From contig NZ_JAERQF010000004.1 of the NCBI RefSeq assembly GCF_016734815.1, positions 124,001-188,000 on the forward strand: DNA of 64,000 nt, read 5' to 3'. The translations under genes were made by a program, and so were the position numbers. This document shows, piece after piece, positions 1 through 8,179 of the stretch; the first letter of the stretch is position 1; the number at the start of each line of letters is the position of its first letter. Below the pieces are notes generated by a model, which saw only the letters and a program-made list of their open reading frames with translations, was not told the DNA's origin and did no database searches. This DNA comes from Hymenobacter rubidus. GTDB lineage: Bacteria; Bacteroidota; Bacteroidia; Cytophagales; Hymenobacteraceae.

Positions 1-167
1 AGGCGGTGGTAAAAGAGCTGGCTTCGGGCGAGTTTGTAGAAGTCAAAATCAAGGGGTTCGCCCTGAAGCGCGAGTTCAATTTTATTCAGCGCAAGGGCAC
101 CGAGAATAACGCTCCTTACAAGGATTTCCTGCAGTTCACGCGGCGCTACTATTCCAGCAAGGCATAG
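1..167 (+). CDS. LysR-type transcriptional regulator, C-terminal fragment
   Basis: The frame is open from the left edge and ends at a TAG at 165-167, giving 54 residues that finish FLQFTRRYYSSKA. The piece, with 'VEVKIKGFALKREFNFIQRK' followed by a helix ending near the C-terminus, resembles the last strand and helix of the LysR substrate-binding domain, where the pattern 'l.v.g.p..r.f.li.rk....sp....Fl.fl' is typical. The DNA-binding domain and inducer pocket lie outside the window, so target and effector cannot be judged. It is followed after 63 bases by the threonine synthase gene on the same strand. Assignment is by pattern only, from a short fragment. Confidence 0.6.
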   Translation, partial: AVVKELASGEFVEVKIKGFALKREFNFIQRKGTENNAPYKDFLQFTRRYYSSKA

Positions 168-230
168 CCTATTCCAAATGTCCATCCCAAATGGGCATAC
201 CTCGGGCAAAGCACATCCGTACTTTGCTCC

Positions 231-1433
231 ATGAAACTGGTCGCCTCCGAATCCCTTTCCCGCCTTGCGGCGCTGCATTGCTCCGCCTGCGGCACCGAAT
301 ATTCCGCTTTCGATTTGCAGCGCGTGTCGGCCTGCTGCAACGTGCCGCTGGTGGCCGATTACGACCTGCACGAGCCCTTGAGTCGCGCCGTCATCGACCA
401 AGCCGATACCTCCATGTGGCGCTACGGGGCGCTGCTGCCCCTGCTGCACGAAGAAAATAAAGTCACGTTGGGCGAAGGCCTGACCCCGCTGCTGCGCTTG
501 CCGCGCCTGGCCGCGCGCTACGAGCTGTCCTCCCTTGTGCTCAAGGACGAAGGCCAAAATCCCACCGGTTCGTTTAAAGCGCGCGGTCTTAGCATGGCCG
601 TTTCCAAAGCCAAAGAGCTGGGCGTAGAAGGCTGCATTATTCCCACAGCCGGCAATGCGGGCGTGGCCCTGGCTGCCTACTGCGCCCGTGCCGGCCTCAA
701 AGCGGTGGTGGTGATGCCGCGTCACACGCCGGCCGCCTTCAAAGAAGAATGCTACTGGTACGGGGCCGAAGTGGAGCTGGTCGACGGCCTCATCAGCGAC
801 TGCGGCGCCCGCGTGCGCCAGCGCAATGCCGACGGCGCCCTGCTCGACATCTCGACTCTGAAAGAGCCCTACCGCCTCGAAGGCAAGAAAACCATGGGCT
901 ACGAAATTGCCGAACAGCTCAACTGGACACTGCCCGACGTGCTGCTGTACCCGGCTGGCGGCGGCACCGGCCTCATCGGCATCTGGAAAGCGTTTCAGGA
1001 AATGAAGCAGCTCGGCTGGCTCTCGGCCAGTGTGAAATTGCCGCGCATGGTGGCCGTGCAGGCCGAAAACTGCTGCCCGCTGCTCGAAACCTACGAAGGC
1101 CGCCAGCCCAACTGCCACGCCTATCAGGGCCACGCCACGCTGGCCAACGGCCTGGCCGTGCCCCACCCGCTCGGCGAGGACATGATGCTGCGGGTGCTGC
1201 GTGAGTCGGGCGGCACGGTGGTGAGCGTGAGCGAAGAAGGGATGCTGGCCGGCATGCGCGACCTCGGCCAGCACGAAGGCCTGTTTGTGGCCCCCGAAGG
1301 TGGCGCGGTATGGACGGCTGCCCGCCAGCTCCTAGCCGCCGGCGCTATCCGCCCCGACGAGAATATCCTGCTTCTCAACACCGGCAACGGCCAGAAATAC
1401 ATGGACAACGTGGCAGGCCGGGCCTGGGGGTAA
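231..1433 (+). CDS. thrC: threonine synthase (PLP-dependent)
   Basis: A 400-residue fold-type II PLP enzyme that would convert O-phosphohomoserine to threonine and phosphate in the cytoplasm. The N-terminus has a zinc-ribbon-like cluster (C17, C20, C35, C36) as in the threonine synthases that begin with a small Cys-rich segment. The PLP lysine is K116 in NPTGSFKARG, followed by the TAGNAGVALAAY loop near 145 and the glycine-rich phosphate-binding loop GGGTGLIG near 243. Length suits the family. The ATG at 231 places the ribbon complete. A family A palindrome (1457-1548) lies directly downstream and may end transcription. Cysteate synthase and threonine deaminase share the fold; the ribbon and motif spacing favour threonine synthase. 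Confidence 0.88.
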   Translation: MKLVASESLSRLAALHCSACGTEYSAFDLQRVSACCNVPLVADYDLHEPLSRAVIDQADTSMWRYGALLPLLHEENKVTLGEGLTPLLRLPRLAARYELSSLVLKDEGQNPTGSFKARGLSMAVSKAKELGVEGCIIPTAGNAGVALAAYCARAGLKAVVVMPRHTPAAFKEECYWYGAEVELVDGLISDCGARVRQRNADGALLDISTLKEPYRLEGKKTMGYEIAEQLNWTLPDVLLYPAGGGTGLIGIWKAFQEMKQLGWLSASVKLPRMVAVQAENCCPLLETYEGRQPNCHAYQGHATLANGLAVPHPLGEDMMLRVLRESGGTVVSVSEEGMLAGMRDLGQHEGLFVAPEGGAVWTAARQLLAAGAIRPDENILLLNTGNGQKYMDNVAGRAWG

Positions 1434-1456
1434 GGAGGTGCGGGTTTAAAATAGAG

Positions 1457-1548
1457 CGTCATGCTGAGCGGAGTCGAAGCATCTCTACCGCGCAACTAAT
1501 CACTTTTAGTATCGCAGCAGAGATGCTTCGGCTGCGCTCAGCAGGACG
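1457..1548. repeat. family A palindromic element, copy a
   Basis: Inverted repeat of about 92 bases: the left arm begins CGTCATGCTGAGCGGAGTCG and the right arm ends CTGCGCTCAGCAGGACG. Arms are imperfect (GGAGTC against GGCTGC), so this copy looks partly decayed. It lies between thrC and the downstream glycosyltransferase fusion gene. Confidence 0.85.
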
Positions 1549-1580
1549 TGCCTTCTTCGGTCTGCAATACGCCGCGGCAA

Positions 1581-1588
1581 TACCTTTG
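1581..1588 (+). promoter_or_regulatory. Bacteroidota -7 promoter element TACCTTTG
   Basis: TACCTTTG matches the Bacteroidota consensus TAnnTTTG and ends 4 bases before the ATG at 1593. This argues for 1593 rather than the in-frame start at 1548, which lies in copy a of the palindrome. No TTTG is present at the -33 position. The transcript would have almost no leader. Confidence 0.55.
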
Positions 1589-1592
1589 CGCC

Positions 1593-3491
1593 ATGCGCAT
1601 TCTCCACGTTTTGTCGGCTGAGTTTTTCGCGGGCTCCGTGGCCTACGCCGTGCAACTGGCGGAGGCCCACCGCGCTCAGGGCCATCAGGTGTGGCTAGTG
1701 GCCGATGCCGACCCGCTGCCTACCGGCGCCACGCTGGTGTGGGCCAACATCAGCAACCGCCGCTACCGGGAGCGGCTGCGTAATGCACGCATTATTCGCC
1801 AAGTTGTTCAGAAAGAGAATATTGATGTGGTGCACTGCCATTCGCGGGCAGCCAGCTGGGTAAGCTACTTCGCTCTGCGCGGCCTGCGCGTGCCGCTGGT
1901 GAGCACCGTGCACGGCCGCCAGCACCTGCATACGTCCACCTCGCTGCTCGATGTGTATGGCGACAAGGTCATTGCCATTTGCGATAACCTGCGCGAACAC
2001 CTCATTACAGAGGTGAAAATGGACGCCGCCAAAATCGTGCACATTCCCAATGGGGTAGACTTTGACGCTTCGCTTAAGGAGGAATTAAAAATGAAGAATG
2101 AAGAATTGGGAACGCAGGAAAATTCCTCATTCCTCATTTCTCATTCTTCATTAAGCAACCCATCAAGGGTTGCGTTTATTGGGCGTTTCAATGGGGGCAA
2201 AGGCGAACGGGCGGCGGCGCTGCTGGCGCAGGTGTTTCCGGCGCTGCTGCGCGAGTTTCCGGCGCTGCGGGTGGCGCTTATTGGCGGCGAGCTGGAGCAC
2301 CTGCCGACGGCCGGCAAAACTGCCCTGGCGCAGTTGCAGGACAATTTCGGCGAACGCATCGAGGTGGTGGGCTTCACCTCCGATGTGCCCGGCTGGCTGG
2401 CCCGGACCACGCTCGTAATTGGGGCCGGCCGCGTGGCCATTGAGGCGCTGGGCGCGGCCCGGCCCGTGCTGGCGCTGGGTGAAGCCAGCTACGCGGGCCT
2501 CGTCACGGAAGAAACTTTTGCCTCGGCGGCGGCATCTAACTTCGGCGATATCTCGGCCCGGTTAAGCTCTTCGGAAGTTGATTTTGCCGCGCTGCTGGCC
2601 GATGCGCGAGCGTTTTTGCAGGCGCCCCAACTGGTTTCGGCGGCGCTGCAACGGCAGGTGCAGGCGCACTACAACCTGCCGGTCATTGCGGCGCGGGTAC
2701 TCGAAACCTACCAGGCCGCCCGCATGCGCAAGGCTGTGCCAAGCTTCATTCCGGTGCTCATGTACCACAAAATTCCGTTGGAGGCGCTGGCCACCAAGCA
2801 CCAGATTTACGTCATGAAGGACAATTTTGAAAAGCACCTTGCTTATTTCAAACAGCGGAAATTAACCCCCATCACCTTTGCTGATTACCTCCGGTTTGCC
2901 CGTGGGGAATACGCCCTGAAAGACTTTCCGACGCGCCCTATCATCCTCACGTTCGACGACGGCTATACCGATAACTACACCAACCTGCTGCCGCTGATGC
3001 AGCAATATGGCTACCGGGGCGTGCTCTATCTGCTGGGCGATGCCGACGTGCGTTACAACCAATGGGACCTGGCCACCGACCCCACCGAGCCGCGCTGCGA
3101 AATCATGAACCTGCCGCAAAAGCACGCTTTCGTGGCCGCCGGCTGGGAAATCGGGGCCCACACCCTGTCGCACCCCCGCCTCACCACCCTGCCGCTGCCC
3201 GACGCCGCCCACGAAATCCGGGAAAGCAAAGCGGCCCTGGAAGCCAGCCTGCAGACCGAAGTCGTCAGCTTTGCCTACCCCTACGGCGACCTCAACGACG
3301 CCGTGAAAAATCTGGTGCGCGAAGCCGGCTTTGCGCTGGGCGTGGCCACCGACACCGGCGGCCTGCACCTGGAAGACGACCGGATGCAGGTGTTCCGCAT
3401 CAACATGTTCCCGAACGAAACCGCCAGCAGCCTGTTCAAAAAAACCTCGCCCTGGTACCGCAAGTACTACCGCTGGAAGCGCGGGAAGTAG
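1593..3491 (+). CDS. glycosyltransferase family 4 / polysaccharide deacetylase (NodB) fusion protein
   Basis: A 632-residue two-domain enzyme. Residues 1-157 look like a GT4 N-terminal Rossmann domain (starting MRILHVLSAEFFAGSVAYAV). Residues 189 to about 375 look like the GT-B C-terminal half (RVAFIGRFNGGKGE, then a variant of the nucleotide-sugar region with IEALGAARPVLALG). Residues from about 385 to the end form a NodB deacetylase with VLMYHKIP, the TFDDGY metal/catalytic motif, HTLSH (H-x3-H metal ligands) and FAYPYGD. Transfer of a sugar and deacetylation of the same glycan would thus be coupled. The substrate is unknown. Residues 158-188 are encoded by a complete family B repeat (2064-2156) that is exactly 31 codons long and keeps the frame, at the linker between the two halves of the GT domain. 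No signal peptide is apparent, although NodB enzymes often act outside the cytoplasm. Confidence 0.8.
   Translation: MRILHVLSAEFFAGSVAYAVQLAEAHRAQGHQVWLVADADPLPTGATLVWANISNRRYRERLRNARIIRQVVQKENIDVVHCHSRAASWVSYFALRGLRVPLVSTVHGRQHLHTSTSLLDVYGDKVIAICDNLREHLITEVKMDAAKIVHIPNGVDFDASLKEELKMKNEELGTQENSSFLISHSSLSNPSRVAFIGRFNGGKGERAAALLAQVFPALLREFPALRVALIGGELEHLPTAGKTALAQLQDNFGERIEVVGFTSDVPGWLARTTLVIGAGRVAIEALGAARPVLALGEASYAGLVTEETFASAAASNFGDISARLSSSEVDFAALLADARAFLQAPQLVSAALQRQVQAHYNLPVIAARVLETYQAARMRKAVPSFIPVLMYHKIPLEALATKHQIYVMKDNFEKHLAYFKQRKLTPITFADYLRFARGEYALKDFPTRPIILTFDDGYTDNYTNLLPLMQQYGYRGVLYLLGDADVRYNQWDLATDPTEPRCEIMNLPQKHAFVAAGWEIGAHTLSHPRLTTLPLPDAAHEIRESKAALEASLQTEVVSFAYPYGDLNDAVKNLVREAGFALGVATDTGGLHLEDDRMQVFRINMFPNETASSLFKKTSPWYRKYYRWKRGK
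2064..2156. repeat. family B repeat inserted in frame in a coding sequence, copy B1
   Basis: The left arm starts GACGCTTCGCTTAAGGAGG and continues with AAATGAAGAATGAAGAATT. The right arm reads AATTCCTCATTCCTCATTTC and ends CATTCTTCATTAAGC. The unit is 93 bases (31 codons), so the host gene stays open. It encodes a KEELKMKNEELG...NSSFLISHSSLS segment unrelated to glycosyltransferases. Confidence 0.85.
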
Positions 3492-3516
3492 CGTGCTAGG
3501 GAATCATTCAATTTGA

Positions 3517-3620
3517 ACGGTCATGCCGAGCGCAGCCGAGGCATCTCGCGTGCCGAAGTAATTCTTACGATTGGATTACTGCCCCAAGCGAGATGCCTCG
3601 GCTGCGCTCGGCATGACCGT
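3517..3620. repeat. family A palindromic element, copy b
   Basis: 104-base near-perfect inverted repeat. Arms read ACGGTCATGCCGAGCGCAG and CTGCGCTCGGCATGACCGT, with GCCGAGGC pairing with GCCTCGGC. It lies between convergent genes and supplies the last 14 codons and the stop codon of the DUF167 gene on the minus strand. Confidence 0.92.
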
Positions 3621-3908
3621 TTTGTTTACTGCCAGCCCAGCCCCGCGCAACTGCGCCAGCCGCTGCCGCAATTCCTCCTCGCTCACTTCCGCCAATTCTA
3701 CTTTCTTAAACGGCGCGGCGTGCCCGGCCAGCAGCGTCACCCGGCTTTTCGCTACACCGAAGGTAGCTGCCAGAAAGGCTTGCAGGACGGCATTGGCCTT
3801 GCCATCCTGGGCTGGCGCGTTCAGGCGCACCGTCACCGAGCCGTCGGGCCCAACGAGCAGCTGATTGGCGCGGCTGCCGGGTTTGGCTTTGAGGTGCAGA
3901 ATGGCCAT
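3576..3908 (-). CDS. DUF167 (YggU-family) protein
   Basis: A 110-residue small basic protein of the DUF167/YggU family (alpha/beta fold, molecular function not established). The family signature is clear: 'LHLKAKPGSRANQLLVG', 'VTVRLNAPAQDGKANAVLQAFLA' (the P-x-D-G-K-A-N motif) and 'VTLLAGHAAPFKKVEL'. Residues 1 to about 95 cover the whole family length. The last 14 residues (TVMPSAAEASRLGQ) are read from family A palindrome copy b, so the native end was probably a few residues after 'LAQLRGAGLAVN'. A TAATTTTG element (3913-3920, minus strand) ends 4 bases from the ATG, suggesting an almost leaderless mRNA. The nth-like gene ends 15 bases upstream on the same strand. Confidence 0.85.
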   Translation of the reverse strand: MAILHLKAKPGSRANQLLVGPDGSVTVRLNAPAQDGKANAVLQAFLAATFGVAKSRVTLLAGHAAPFKKVELAEVSEEELRQRLAQLRGAGLAVNKTVMPSAAEASRLGQ

Positions 3909-3912
3909 TCGG

Positions 3913-3920
3913 CAAAATTA
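3913..3920 (-). promoter_or_regulatory. Bacteroidota -7 promoter element TAATTTTG
   Basis: Read on the minus strand TAATTTTG fits TAnnTTTG and ends 4 bases before the DUF167 ATG. It lies just inside the boundary with the upstream nth-like gene, so DUF167 may have its own transcript. Confidence 0.45.
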
Positions 3921-3922
3921 CC

Positions 3923-4651
3923 TTATGCCGGGCGGCCCAGGCGCGCCTGGCCAAACGGGCACTGGTCGAGCACCACGCACCGGCCACAAGCCGGGCCACT
4001 GAAGTAGCAGCACTTTTGGCCGTGAAACATGAGGGCCTCGTGGTGGTCGTACACCTGCTGGGCAGTCCAGTCGGGCGGCAACAGGGCCTCCAATAGCTTG
4101 TGGGCCGGCCCTTCGCCTACCTTGGGCCCTATCAGCCCCAGGCGCTGGGCCACGCGGTGGTGGTGGCTGTCGACGGGCATGGCCGGGATGCGCAGGGTGC
4201 TGAACAGGAGCGTGGCGGCGCTGGTTTTGGGCCCCACGCCGCTGATGCTTTCCAGCCAGGCGCGGGCTTCGGGAATGGGCATGTCGGCCAGGAAATCCAG
4301 GGAGCACGGCGCATCAGACCCACACCGCTGGCTGATTTCGCGCAGCACGGCCTGAATGCGCGGGGCCTTCTGCTCGGGCCAGGTGCAGGCCCGAATGGCG
4401 TGCTGTACCGCCTCGGTGGAGGCGTCGCGCACGGCTTCCCAGGTCGGAAAAGTAGCGGTAAGCTCCTGGTAGGCTCGGTGCGAGTCGGCATTTTTGGTAC
4501 GGTGCGACAGCAGGGCACTCACCAGCTCGCTCAGCGGGTCTTTGGTGCTGAAGAAGGGGAACGGTGCACCGTATTCGGCGCAGAGCCGCTCGTGTACCAG
4601 CAGCGCCTTGGCCTGGCGGGCGGCAAAATCGGTATCAGCAGTAATTGGCAT
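3923..4651 (-). CDS. endonuclease III-like HhH-GPD DNA glycosylase with 4Fe-4S cluster
   Basis: A 242-residue base-excision repair enzyme of the Nth family that would remove oxidised pyrimidines and cut abasic sites. Catalytic K142 sits in the helix-hairpin-helix (ISGVGPKTSAAT) and catalytic D161 in MPVDSHHHRVAQRLG, matching the Lys/Asp pair of E. coli Nth. The C-terminal iron-sulfur loop is complete: C215-x6-C222-x2-C225-x5-C231. Length is slightly above E. coli Nth. It is encoded upstream of, and 15 bases from, the DUF167 gene. MutY is unlikely because there is no C-terminal NUDIX-like domain and the catalytic lysine is present. The symbol nth is not assigned because Bacteroidota often carry more than one paralogue. 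Confidence 0.88.
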   Translation of the reverse strand: MPITADTDFAARQAKALLVHERLCAEYGAPFPFFSTKDPLSELVSALLSHRTKNADSHRAYQELTATFPTWEAVRDASTEAVQHAIRACTWPEQKAPRIQAVLREISQRCGSDAPCSLDFLADMPIPEARAWLESISGVGPKTSAATLLFSTLRIPAMPVDSHHHRVAQRLGLIGPKVGEGPAHKLLEALLPPDWTAQQVYDHHEALMFHGQKCCYFSGPACGRCVVLDQCPFGQARLGRPA

Positions 4652-4770
4652 CCAGCGAGGTACTGCCTCTCCTTGCGAAAGGTTGGCATTGCGCTACTAC
4701 CAGCAGCGAAAGCTTCGAGAGGGGGCTGGCAAAAACGAAGCGGTTTAGAAAATTTTTTCGAAGCCTTTGA

Positions 4771-4861
4771 ACGTCATGCTGAGCTTGTCGAAGCATCTCT
4801 ACCGCAATAGTAACTGAATTACTTACGCAGTAAAGATGCTTCGACAAGCTCAGCATGACGT
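4771..4861. repeat. family A palindromic element, copy c
   Basis: 91-base inverted repeat with arms ACGTCATGCTGAGCTTGTCG and CGACAAGCTCAGCATGACGT. Here the variable part of the stem is CTTGTC/GACAAG, whereas other copies have CGCAGTC/GACTGCG, so both arms changed together. It lies between the nth-like gene and the T9SS PKD gene, both on the minus strand. Confidence 0.93.
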
Positions 4862-4911
4862 GCTATCAACTTTCTAAATTGCTTCAAAGGCCTGAAGTCA
4901 GCCCGCACGTC

Positions 4912-6771
4912 CTACCGCACTTCCAGCCGGCGCGTGGCGGTGCCTTCGGCAGCTTGCAGGCGCAGCATGTATAGCCCCGCGCCCAAACCAGCAATATCCA
5001 AAGCAACGCCCTGGCTTATGGTGGCCACCGGCCAAGCCAAATGCCGGGCCACCCGGCCCAGCGCGTCTAACAATTCTCCCCGCACCTCAACCGGGCTCGG
5101 CTGCAAACCGGGCCATTGCACCGTAACGGCACCACCGGAAGCCACTGGACTGGGAAATAGCTGCACCCGCGCCGCTAACTCGCGCTGCGCCGCCGTGCTC
5201 AATGCAAACGGAAAGAGCATCTGCGTGGCCGAGCAGCCCAGGTTGTTGGTGACGGTGAGGGTGACGGGCGTGGCGGCGGTGGGCGGCGCATTGTAGCGGT
5301 GAGGCGGTGGCGTGCGGCCATCGTAGGTGCTGCCATCGCCGAAGGACCAGTGCCAGGCACTCACCACGGCGTAGATGCCCCCGCCCGTGGAAAAGTCCGC
5401 CAGCCGCAGCGTGTCGCGGGCGGCATTGAAGGCGTAGCCGGCGTTGGGCACGGGCGGGGTGGCGCACAGGTTGGGCTGGTAGGGCACGCCCGCGTTCTGG
5501 TAGGCGCGTACCAGCGTGCCGCCGTTGCGGTTACTGGAAGCATATCCTCCTTGCACCCGCAGTTGTCCATTTGCCTCGTGCAGTAGGGTGGGGTAACTAC
5601 CCGTAAGCGGGGAATCCAGTAGTTGAAAGCTAGGCTGCAAGGTTACCGCCGCGAAACCGCCCAGAAACGAACTAAATGCACTCGTGGTTATGCCGGTAAT
5701 GGTGCTGTAATAACCGAAAGCCAACGCATCCCCATTGCTTAATACGCTGAGCCGGAACAACCGAGAGCCGGCATCCGAATAGCTAGCACCCCATGCCGGA
5801 GATACAATGGTGCGGGTTTGCTGCACGGTGCCTTGGGCATCTAACTTAACAAGTAAGCCTTGATTGAACAGCGTGCTACCGGCCGTTAACCCCTGGCCCT
5901 TGGAATAGCCAGCTAGCAACAGTCCGCCGTCGGGGGTAAGGGCAGCGGCGTTGGCAAAGGTGTAGTCGGTACCGTGAAGGCCAGGATAGAGCCGTCCGGG
6001 CAGGGTGTCGCCCGTAGCTGTCACCCCCCCGACCCACACATGGACCGGACTGGCCTGCCCTTGGCGGTAGAATAGCCGGTTACCAATCAAGGCGTACGAG
6101 CCGTCGGGCCGGGGAACGATGTCGTTTATCAACAAATCCACTTCGGGGAAGAGGCGTTGCCACACCACGTTGCCTTGCAGGTCAAGTTTAAAGACTGCCC
6201 CCAATTGGTGAGTTACCGCTGACACCTGTGCCGGGCTGGTGGTGGTGCCCACCAAGACCAAGTATCCATCGGGCAGCGGCAGCATCTTTGAGTCAGACGC
6301 CGACCCGTAAGAATGTACGTTAAAATACCGGAACGGGGTTAGCCGGCTCCCCAATGTGTCGCAGGTGTAAAAAAAGTTGCTGTAGTGGTCCACTGAGTCC
6401 AGCATCCAGCCCGTCGCAGCAATACCCCCAGCTGGCGTGCGGCAGATGTCGCGGATGGATGCATTCGGCGCTGACGGAGACAAGCCGCGTAGTGTATGAA
6501 ATCGGGACCCAATGCTGTCCCCCGCCGCGTTGAGAAATAATAACCCAGGACTGCTGCGAAGCCCGGTTCCCGGCGTCACCGTTGGGTCAGGTACTACCAG
6601 CCGGCCCCCAAGCACGTAGCGAGCAGAACTGATGCGATACCCAAAGCTGACGCTGAGATAAGTATCAAGCTGCCGTTTCCGGTAAATGCGCTGCCAGGTC
6701 AGCGAAGGCTGCGCGTCGGCGTATATCGAAACCAGACTGCCCAGCATCAGTAGCAAAAAGAGCTTTTTCAT
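4912..6771 (-). CDS. secreted PKD-domain protein with T9SS type A sorting domain
   Basis: A 619-residue exported protein. It begins with a Sec signal peptide (MKKLFLLLMLGSLVSIYADA|QPSL). Residues from about 25 to 430 show repeated short motifs of the type 'DGGLLLAGYS', 'DGSYALIGN', 'PDGYLVLVGT', consistent with a beta-propeller-like fold common in Bacteroidota surface proteins. A PKD-type segment follows at roughly 465-525 (WHWSFGDGSTYDG ... VTLTVTNNLGCSA). The C-terminal 85 residues are a type A T9SS sorting domain (VQLFPSPVASGGAVTVQWP ... GLGAGLYMLRLQA ... RLEVR), predicting export by T9SS and attachment or release at the surface. No catalytic residues were recognised; the role is unknown. 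Confidence 0.85.
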   Translation of the reverse strand: MKKLFLLLMLGSLVSIYADAQPSLTWQRIYRKRQLDTYLSVSFGYRISSARYVLGGRLVVPDPTVTPGTGLRSSPGLLFLNAAGDSIGSRFHTLRGLSPSAPNASIRDICRTPAGGIAATGWMLDSVDHYSNFFYTCDTLGSRLTPFRYFNVHSYGSASDSKMLPLPDGYLVLVGTTTSPAQVSAVTHQLGAVFKLDLQGNVVWQRLFPEVDLLINDIVPRPDGSYALIGNRLFYRQGQASPVHVWVGGVTATGDTLPGRLYPGLHGTDYTFANAAALTPDGGLLLAGYSKGQGLTAGSTLFNQGLLVKLDAQGTVQQTRTIVSPAWGASYSDAGSRLFRLSVLSNGDALAFGYYSTITGITTSAFSSFLGGFAAVTLQPSFQLLDSPLTGSYPTLLHEANGQLRVQGGYASSNRNGGTLVRAYQNAGVPYQPNLCATPPVPNAGYAFNAARDTLRLADFSTGGGIYAVVSAWHWSFGDGSTYDGRTPPPHRYNAPPTAATPVTLTVTNNLGCSATQMLFPFALSTAAQRELAARVQLFPSPVASGGAVTVQWPGLQPSPVEVRGELLDALGRVARHLAWPVATISQGVALDIAGLGAGLYMLRLQAAEGTATRRLEVR

Positions 6772-6948
6772 AGCTACGACTTGCTAATGATTGAGAAATA
6801 AGCGGTGAGTTCGAACTGGTGTACTCATATTCGGGTAGCTGCTAGAGTGAATGCGAAGTCTCAGCAGGTCTAAAGTAGTCGGCAAGTTCCGGTCTATCAG
6901 CAAGGTTGCTCGAAAAAACGACTGCCTGCGCTGCCAGGCAGGCAAAAG

Positions 6949-6973
6949 AAAACCCCGGCGGGGCCGGGGTTTT
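6949..6973 (-). terminator. intrinsic terminator, GC stem with U tract
   Basis: AAAACCCCGGC/GCCGGGGTTTT hairpin 28 bases past the stop of the 7001-7972 gene. A second hairpin with CTGCCTGC/GCAGGCA arms is at 6922-6943. Both fit rho-independent termination for the minus-strand gene. Confidence 0.75.
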
Positions 6974-7000
6974 GCGGAGGCAGACGAAAGCGACGGGCCG

Positions 7001-7972
7001 CTACCGCGCCGAATTATACAGGGCAATGGCCTGGCGCTGGTTGTTGGCCTGCTTGCTTTGCAGCACAATGGGTACAATGAGCACCGGCAGGGCCACATAC
7101 ACCAGCGGCGAGATAGTTGCGCGGCCATCGGTGGCCCGCAACGACTGCATCAGGCCGGCCACCAGCAGGCCGCCGCCCACCAGGTAGCTCGCCACGGTGG
7201 CCTGCTGGTAGCGCCGCGACTCTAGCAACAGCTGTTGCGCGCCCGCGTTGTCCTTGGTGGCCAGCATCAAATTGTTGGACGTCAGATTCTGAATGGGGCC
7301 GTTGTCTTTCGAGAAATACTCGGTTTTGATGGTGCGGTAGCCGCCATAGGGGTAGCCGCCGTACCCGTAGCCGCCGTAGCCAAAGCCCCCGTAGCTGGGG
7401 TAGCCAAAGCCGCCCGGCCCCGAGCTATACTGCGTGGTGGTGATGGAATACAGGCTGATGCGGCCGGTTTTTTCGCGCCGCAGCGTGGCCTCGCGCGAGG
7501 AGTTGGGCAGGGTGGTGCGCACGTAGTGGCCCGTTTCATCCTCGTAGAAGCCAATCTCGGTCAGGTCGAACTTGCGTTGCCCGTCCAGCAGCAGGTAAGA
7601 GCGGCCAAAGAGCGGGTTTTTGGTTTCCACGTCGTTGGCCGTATACACCATCCCGTTTTTCAACCCCACTTGAAAGCGGGGCGGGCGGGCATTATTGCCC
7701 GGCAGCTGACCCGCCGGGGTGGGCGCATACACCGGGGCGGCGGGCGGCATGGGCGCCGGCAGGGGCGCGGTAACGGCGGCGCGGCGTGTGGTATCGGTCG
7801 GCACCACGGGCACCGATTCCAGCTGGCGCGGGGCTGGCACCGCGCGCGGCTTGGCCGGGGGCGGCATGGCCGGCAGCGTCCCAAGCTGGCGGGGGCCGTC
7901 GTCCTGCGCCTGTGCCGCGTATGCGCCCAGCAGCACAAGCAGCCATACAGCGTAAAAAGTGGGAATTTTCAT
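7001..7972 (-). CDS. exported/membrane protein with Pro-rich and Gly/Tyr-rich segments, function unknown
   Basis: A 323-residue protein I do not recognise. It has a signal peptide (MKIPTFYAVWLLVLLGAYAAQAQ|DD), a proline-rich segment at about 25-100, and a central region with strand-like pattern (FQVGLKNGMVYTANDVETKN, then FDLTEIGFYEDETGHYV). A Gly/Tyr-rich run follows at about 185-212 (GFGYPSYGGFGYGGYGYG), then two hydrophobic stretches near 262-280 and 290-306 joined by a short loop. The Gly/Tyr run has period-3 to period-5 YGG repeats and could expand by slippage. A TACCTTCG element (7993-8000, minus) ends 20 bases before the ATG. It is followed by a strong terminator, so it is probably monocistronic. 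Confidence 0.7.
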   Translation of the reverse strand: MKIPTFYAVWLLVLLGAYAAQAQDDGPRQLGTLPAMPPPAKPRAVPAPRQLESVPVVPTDTTRRAAVTAPLPAPMPPAAPVYAPTPAGQLPGNNARPPRFQVGLKNGMVYTANDVETKNPLFGRSYLLLDGQRKFDLTEIGFYEDETGHYVRTTLPNSSREATLRREKTGRISLYSITTTQYSSGPGGFGYPSYGGFGYGGYGYGGYPYGGYRTIKTEYFSKDNGPIQNLTSNNLMLATKDNAGAQQLLLESRRYQQATVASYLVGGGLLVAGLMQSLRATDGRATISPLVYVALPVLIVPIVLQSKQANNQRQAIALYNSAR

Positions 7973-8179
7973 GGAATGGACAAGATAATGACCGAAGGTA
8001 GAACAAAGCGCCAGCGCCCGGTTAATAATTCAAATCCCGCATGTGAAGCCCACCGGGAAACGCTTGGTTTGGTCAAAACTGAACGAGGCGTGGCGGGCGT
8101 AAATTCCGTTATTTTTTCGTGAAGTTCAAGTGAATGATGCCCGTTGCGCGTTGGGCGTGAACCGGCCACGGCCGCGGCG

